A stretch of 64,000 nt of DNA from Dipteris shenzhenensis. Its lineage: Eukaryota; Polypodiophyta; Polypodiopsida; Gleicheniales. A program made the position numbers and the translations under genes. This document shows positions 58,960-64,000 of this stretch, in pieces. The stretch lies in the NCBI GenBank assembly GCA_047967505.1, contig CM106538.1. One strand, given 5' to 3'. Numbering within the stretch: the stretch's first letter is position 1; each line of letters starts with the position of its first letter. The notes below the pieces were generated by a model, which saw only the letters and a list, made by a program, of their open reading frames with translations, had not been told where the DNA came from and searched no databases.

Positions 58960-60090
58960 AAGTGTCAATCGTAGCAAGGAGGATGAAGCGCAACACTTTG
59001 GGGCAAATCACATATGGGAGTAGACCTCGTCTGGAGGCTACAAACTTGGGACAATGAGGTAGGAGCTCAATAATGAAGCTGATAGGCTAATCATTGTAGA
59101 GTGTAGCTAGGGGAGGAAGTGAGAAAATGAGAACACAGCACTAGGGGCTAGAAATAAGGGCTAACCCCCCTCGAAGGTCCTTATTGCAATGGAAACCTCT
59201 TTGTACAAGGCACATCACATGGGAGCGGAGTCTGAATATAATTCTTAATACAATTGGGAGCCTATAGGCCCTTATTTTACAATCTAGGCTAACCAACTAG
59301 AAAGCATGTGATTTCTAAAATATGGGCCTGCTTTTCTTCTCTAGAATAGGCACTTTTCTCCAAAAAGTTGATCTTTCTCCAAAATCTTGGGTAATCCCCA
59401 AAAGCAGGCAATTTTCTCCATAACATGGGGTTCCTTTAATGCTTCTAGGTCAAGTGGACCCTTTTTTAATTGGGGCACCACTTGTCTTGTTATTTTTCCC
59501 TAAAAAGGTGGGGGCTCTGTAAAGTCTTTCATCTTGCACAACAACATCCAACAATTTACCCCATTAGTGGTTAGCCAAGTGCATGCATCCTAGTTCTTGG
59601 ACTAATCCTAGTCCCTTTTGGGCATCCCCACAATGTTATTTAGCCGATTTAGTGTAAATGAAGATAAATTTTTTTCTAGTTAACCAAAGTCAAATTTCTT
59701 CGACGAAAGTCAATCTTAAAGATTTCTCTTTATATTTCTTAGGAGAAGTTACAAACTTGTGACATCCCCTCAGTTTCTAAACAATTGACCTCAACTGAAA
59801 AGCCTCTTGGTACAACTATAGAACTCTGGGTACTCGAAGAAAAACCTCCTCATCCACTCAATTGGCATCAAATGTCGAATAATTCTTGGACTTGACAAGG
59901 TACTATTGTGAGTAACCTTGCCTCTGGGTCCTTTTTTCTCTGTTTGATATACAAATTGTTATGCTTGTAGTGGGTTCTAGTCCTTGACTTTTCTTTAGAA
60001 AACTCACATGGAAATAATTTGGATCTTCCTAGTCTCTCGTAGTTTTAGTTGATAAGCAATTTCATTTACTGGTTCATTGACCTAAAAAGT
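58960..60090. other. Unassigned spacer between gypsy relics
   Basis: No recognisable domain. The stretch near 59290-59480 has aaaatcttggg/ctccaaaa-like repeats. Could hold an LTR of the integrase-bearing copy, but no TG...CA pair was identified. Confidence 0.3.
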
Positions 60091-60094
60091 TCCA

Positions 60095-61200
60095 TAATAA
60101 TTGGTTGATAATTTTGGATATACCTTTTCTTTCCCTTTCATCTTTCTGAGTCTAGCTTTCTCAAACTTGAGAGTACCCAATCCCCTTCTTGAAAATTTAG
60201 GTCCTTTCTATGCTTATCTGCTACTATTTTATGCTTTTCTTGAGATATTTGGATGGATATTTGTACTTGAGAAAAAGATATCTCAAGGTCTCATACATAC
60301 TCGTCGGCAACCAAAATCTTGTACTTCATTCTGAGAATAGGTGGCAAAATCACCTTCCCATAGATCACTTCAAAAGGAGCTTTTCCTATGAACTGTGAGT
60401 GGTGTTCTTATATGTAAAAGCCAGTAAAGGAAGATAATTTTCCCACTCATCTTTTTGCTTGGACACATAGAACTCTAAAAGGTCTAGCACCCTGAAATTT
60501 GCAATCTCTCTTTACCATTTGTTTGGGGCAAAAAGAAGAAGAAAAATCTAAATCCATTCCCAAGTTACCAAATAAAAATCTCTAAAACAAGCTAGTCATT
60601 TGATAGTCTTAAACACTTACTATTGATGTGGGCAACCCATGGTGCTTGAAAATCTGTGCCATAAATAACTTTTCCATATGGTCCACTTTGATGGTCTTCT
60701 TAACAAGAATGAAGTGAATTTTCTTGCTAAACCTATCAATAATAGTCCAAATCTTGTCATTTCCATTCTTTTGATCTCAATCGATTGGAGATGAAATCCA
60801 TGGCTATGCTTTCTCATGGAGCTTAGGCACTAGAAGTGGCATCAACAACCTTGGGGTCTTGTTCTATCATACTTCAGTTTTTGGCAAGTAAGACATTCCA
60901 TCACAAACTTATGGGTGTCCTTTTCCATACTTGGCCAAAAAAAGCTCCTTTGAATAGCTTGAGTCATGGTGGAGATACCTCGATGACTTGCATAAGATGG
61001 TACATGAGATTCCTCCATTACTTATGGATAGGTTATGGATGTCCTTTCTCATACTTGGCCAAAATAAGTACCTTTCAATAGCTTGATTTGTGGTGGAGAT
61101 ACCTCGATGACCTGCATACATTAGGGGATAATTGGGGTCTCCAAAGGGCCCCCAATTAGTGTTTCCTAATTTCAAGGGATTAGTGAGGTATTTGAGGTCT
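60095..61200 (-). pseudogene. Ty3/gypsy integrase relic
   Basis: On the minus strand, near 61115-61060, AGHRGISTTNQAIERYLFWP followed by MRKDIHN matches the zinc-binding start of gypsy integrase. Core remnants follow: ESIAMDFI-like sequence at about 60810, GLARKFTSFLLRRPSKWT near 60720 and a HG-x-P motif near 60640. The C-terminal part reads GKAPFEVIYGKVILPPILRM (about 60385-60330) and ADKHRKDLNFQEGDWVL (about 60220-60170), the usual chromodomain-free tail. Stops and shifts are many. A 122-bp duplication breaks the zinc-binding region. Confidence 0.8.
60912..61115. repeat. 122-bp tandem duplication in the gypsy integrase
   Basis: gtccttttccatacttggcc (near 60918) and gtcctttctcatacttggcc (near 61040) start two copies that share ttgaatagcttga, ggtggagatacctcgatgac and tgcata. 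122 is not a multiple of three, so the copy shifts the frame. Confidence 0.8.
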
Positions 61201-61449
61201 ACCAATGGGAGTGCTCCTTTTTGTGGGGCAATGCCATGTTGAGGTGGAGGGTGGGCAGACCTGCAAACAACCCCTATTGGCTATGCTTGTTATAGGCCTG
61301 CCCCCTCCTCTTCTCTGGTCCAGCTCCATTCTCCCTCCATTTTTCAAATGTGGGAATGCATTTGGCATCTTCTCTGCCCCCTCCGACTCTGGTCCACTGT
61401 GTTTCTCCCTCTTTAGCACCTCCTGTAGTAGTTGCTCATTCTCTCTCCA

Positions 61450-61690
61450 TTCTAGCTACAGCACCTCCTACAGTAGTAGCTGCTCATCCCCCTCTGCTAT
61501 TTCTTCCTCCATTCCTAGCTACAGTACCTCCTGTAGTGGTTGCTCATCCCCCTCTGCTCTTTCTCCCTCCATTCCTAGCTACAACACCTCCTGGAGCAGC
61601 TGCTCATCCCCCTCTACTCTTTCTCCCTCCATTCCTAGCTACAGCACCTCTTGGAGCTTCTCTCAAGCTTCAGTTGCACCCTCTATACCT
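61450..61690 (+). repeat. 60-bp tandem repeat, about four copies, open in all plus frames
   Basis: The start of each unit, cattcctagctacagc/t, lies at 61510, 61570 and 61630 with an earlier diverged copy near 61450; the period is exactly 60 bp. Translated, a unit is either ATVPPVVVAHPPLLFLPPFL-like or SYSTSCSSCSSPSALSPSIP-like. Since 60 is a multiple of three and the unit lacks stops, every frame stays open, so coding cannot be inferred from openness alone. The preceding ORF starts near 61205 and ends at about 61747. Confidence 0.8.
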
Positions 61691-61779
61691 TCTCCCTCTC
61701 TTTCCCTCTATCAGAGCTGCTCTCTCCCTCTAAGCTGCACTTTTTAGTCCACTATTGCTGTTGTGACCTCTGTACAAGC

Positions 61780-63033
61780 ATGGTGAGGAGACCATACATG
61801 TACTCTATGTCCCACAGGAGCAAAAATGCACTGGGTGAATGGGTGCCTTGCACCTACAACTTGAATGATTGGATAGTCATGAGAGGATCTACCAAGGGTC
61901 CACATAAGCTTCCCAAGAGCAAAAGAGGTGATCTTTTGCATGAATGGAAGGGCCGCATCATGAAGTTCAAGCTTGGGAAGAAAGGATTGCTTGCAAAGGT
62001 GCAACACATCTACATGGGGAAGGATATGCACCTTCCTCTATTAAGCAATCAATCGAAAATACCATCGCATTATAAGTCTGCATTTTGTGTAAGATTTTGA
62101 AGTGTAATGAGTCAGCTTGAAATTGTATTTTGAAATAGAACCAATGTAATGAGTCATTTTGAAATTGTATTTTGAAATAGCACTTGTGCATAGAAGATGT
62201 ATTTCCTTTAGACTTTGAGGAGTGGGAACCAGTCGAGTGCTTCTTAGGTAAGTTTACTACCATTCATGCCAAATTTAGGAAGCCAAATGCATGCTGGAGA
62301 GAAGTCCTCTACTTTGAAACAGAGAAATATCTATCGGTATAATGCCAAGTACATTACTCCAAGGACGGCATCAGGCTATGGCCATCTTTAATGCATTGCA
62401 ACACCACAACTGGAAGACATGGATTGCAACATGGTGGACACAAGAACAATGCAATCATACAAGGAAAAGATTGCAAAGGATGTGGGCATGATCATGAAGT
62501 TTACATTTGGCTCTAAATGGGTAAGGTTGTCTTATTTATGCCTCTGCACATTTTTGCTTCTTGTTTTCATAATATCCAGATGCACAGAACAAAAACCATG
62601 TGGTCATGCAAGTGCCTACATGAGAATGCCCTTGAGGAATTGCTTGGGGTGAATTGGGGAAGGAGGTCAGGTGAACAAAAGGGTATAAGGACAATGTGGT
62701 TGTCAAGTACCACATCTCCTGCCAAATGTTATATTTTGCTTTCCAATATAGGCGCTAGAAGAAAACATGTGACAATTGGCTCCCCTTGACTCTAACGATG
62801 ATGATAATATAGGGGTAAGTTTATGTATTGGTTCTCATTTAGGAGATGTTAAGAATGTGACTGTCACATCACAGTGGACTCTCAGGGACATGCGGGAACA
62901 CCTATTGGTCATGGAGGATGGCATGTCTGAGTCCTTTCACTTTACCTTAAATGGTGAAAAGGTAGGAAAGCATGGAGAGAAGCTCATGCATAGTGCCACT
63001 TTTATCCCTCCTGCAATATTGAAGATTGTTTAG
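61780..63033 (+). CDS. Unidentified multi-exon gene with a ubiquitin-like-fold C-terminus
   Basis: Tentative model. The first exon from the ATG at 61780 is basic: MVRRPYMYSMSHRSKNALGE, then WVPCTYNLNDWIVMRGSTKG, LLHEWKGRIMKFKLGKKG, open to 62100. A later segment, 62419-62520, ends GMIMKFTFGSKW at a GTAAGG donor. After a 59-bp interval an AG acceptor gives an in-phase exon from 62580 (TKTMWSCKCLHENALEELLG). A last segment to the stop at 63033 reads NVTVTSQWTLRDMREHLLVM, SESFHFTLNGEKVGKHGEKL and IPPAILKIV. That C-terminus has the spacing of a beta-grasp (ubiquitin-like) domain: 'T.tLrd.r..L' then 'FtlnG..V...gE' then 'I.P.ilkI'. No family name is offered. A 44-bp duplication lies in the presumed intron. 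Confidence 0.35.
62102..62190. repeat. 44-bp tandem duplication
   Basis: tgtaatgagtca..ttgaaattgtattttgaaatag occurs twice in tandem, starting near 62103 and 62147. Confidence 0.9.
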
Positions 63034-63039
63034 AAAATG

Positions 63040-63265
63040 TGGGGCAGAACAATTGTGGATTTTGACATTTTCCAATTAATAGTGATGCAATTAATTTTGA
63101 TGTTTTAAATGGTTTTGTTTCATGTCAATGTCAAGTTTTTTCCAAAAAATTTATAATTCTTTTTATTTTTTATATTTAGAACATTTGGGTATATATAGGT
63201 TATAAAGTTACTTTAGTTTAAAGTTTCACTATCATAGCCATAGTTCTCCTAGCTACCAAACTACC
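63040..63265. other. AT-rich spacer
   Basis: About 230 bp of A/T-rich sequence between two unidentified plus-strand genes; possible promoter of the downstream one. Confidence 0.3.
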
Positions 63266-64000
63266 ATGGATTCTGTTGGGTCTGCCTTCCATGATTTCAT
63301 CTCCTGTACTCCATTGATTGATAGAGAGGAGGAGTTATTTCCAAGTCTTTGATAAGAGCATAGATGTCCTAGGCACCTACTTGGGAGCCCGAGATGATTT
63401 TGAAGACCTCATCAAGTACATGCAAGACTACATCACGAGTTTTGCATATCAACTTGATGAGTCTACAAAAAGATGGGTCCCAATTGATTATTTGAAGTAC
63501 TTGTTCAATCAAGAACCCAGGTTCGTGAAGTGTTTAGATCGCCTTCGAGCACAGCTCACACCCCTAGGGTTTAGGGAGGTGGACACTGATGACCTATCAT
63601 GTGGAGTCATCAGAAACACAGGAAATAGGTTCCTATCCTGGGAAATGACCTTTATTTTCCTTCTCCAGGAGGGACAAATGGAAGAGGAAGCCTCGACCTC
63701 AAGCCCTTGACCTTGCCCATGCCCTTTTCAATCCTCTTATTTCTGTAGATGAGCCCAACATCTACAATGAAGAGCCCATAGATGAAGAACCTGAGGAGCG
63801 AGAAGTTGCATTGGCCCTGAAAGTGCTCCAGTGACCTCCTGAACCCCATTCTACTTCTGAAATTCCATCCACCTTGGGCACCACCTCTATTGACCCCGCA
63901 ACAATGATATGGTTTCTGGCTCCCCTTCTTGTCGATGGAGAACAATACCTCTTTCTCCATGACATAGAGGTTATGTTTGGTCTCCAAGAGGACGAAGCTC
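63266..64000 (+). pseudogene. Unidentified gene running off the window end
   Basis: The ATG at 63266 starts MDSVGSAFHDFISCTPLIDR, then a one-base shift around 63325 leads into DKSIDVLGTYLGARDDFEDL, IKYMQDYITSFAYQLDEST, YLKYLFNQEPRFVKCLDRLR and FREVDTDDLSCGVI. Another shift near 63665 gives RKPRPQALDLAHALFNPLIS, VDEPNIYNEEPIDEEPEERE, ALALKVLQ, TGA, and TIDPATMIWFLAPLLVDGE with LFLHDIEVMFGLQEDEA to position 64000. Codon use and composition are protein-like throughout. No domain is recognised. The 3-prime end is outside the window. It may be a decayed host gene or a gag-like protein of an unclassified element. Confidence 0.45.

Overview
This window looks like nuclear DNA from a land plant with a large, AT-rich, transposon-dominated genome. 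The evidence is an intron-containing BES1/BZR1-type brassinosteroid transcription factor, plant-type Ty1/copia, Ty3/gypsy, CACTA (tnp2) and LINE relics, and a ubiquitin-RPL40 pseudogene. The species cannot be named from sequence alone. The divergent BZR DNA-binding domain and the old, stop-riddled elements would fit a non-seed plant or a gymnosperm, but that is inference. No prokaryotic, organellar or CRISPR features were seen.

Layout. 0.38-4.53 kb, minus: a spliced, almost domain-complete transposase-like gene (DFAE / SDN / SDG-QFK motifs) whose 1.25 kb intron is a minisatellite. 4.81-10.65 kb, plus: a complete but dead Ty1/copia element with 181-bp LTRs. 11.47-11.88 kb, minus: an old CACTA tnp2 fragment. 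13.0-15.0 kb, minus: unidentified gene remnants, including an in-frame 83-codon duplication. 16.1-17.1 kb, plus: a coiled-coil plus RING-H2-like pseudogene. 17.1-18.4 kb: a degenerate TTATTAGCAC array. 19.36-23.41 kb, minus: a multi-exon CACTA transposase gene with a motif cluster just upstream.

24.95-26.65 kb, minus: the two-exon BZR1-family gene, the only gene here that looks fully functional, with a GC-rich upstream region to about 28.1 kb. 28.6-46 kb: a mosaic of repeats and unidentified broken genes. These include a LINE 5-prime relic, a cluster of ACCGC/GCGGT motifs, a minus-strand gene with PKASQ repeats, and a 56-codon coding tandem repeat. 47.1-51.3 kb, plus: a LINE ORF2 relic split by an LTR-element fragment that carries a ubiquitin-RPL40 pseudogene. 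51.3-58 kb: mostly unassigned DNA with microsatellites and short tandem duplications. 58.4-61.2 kb, minus: gypsy gag-like and integrase relics. 61.4-64 kb, plus: a 60-bp coding repeat, an unidentified multi-exon gene with a ubiquitin-like-fold C-terminus, and an unidentified gene that runs off the window.

The genes do not form a pathway. The window is one regulatory gene in a sea of successive insertions. Most transposon copies carry in-frame stops of the kinds that C-to-T change can create, as expected for old, methylated plant repeats. The least explained signals are the DFAE/SDG transposase-like gene with its repeat-filled intron, the TTATTAGCAC array, and the host-gene capture inside the split LINE.
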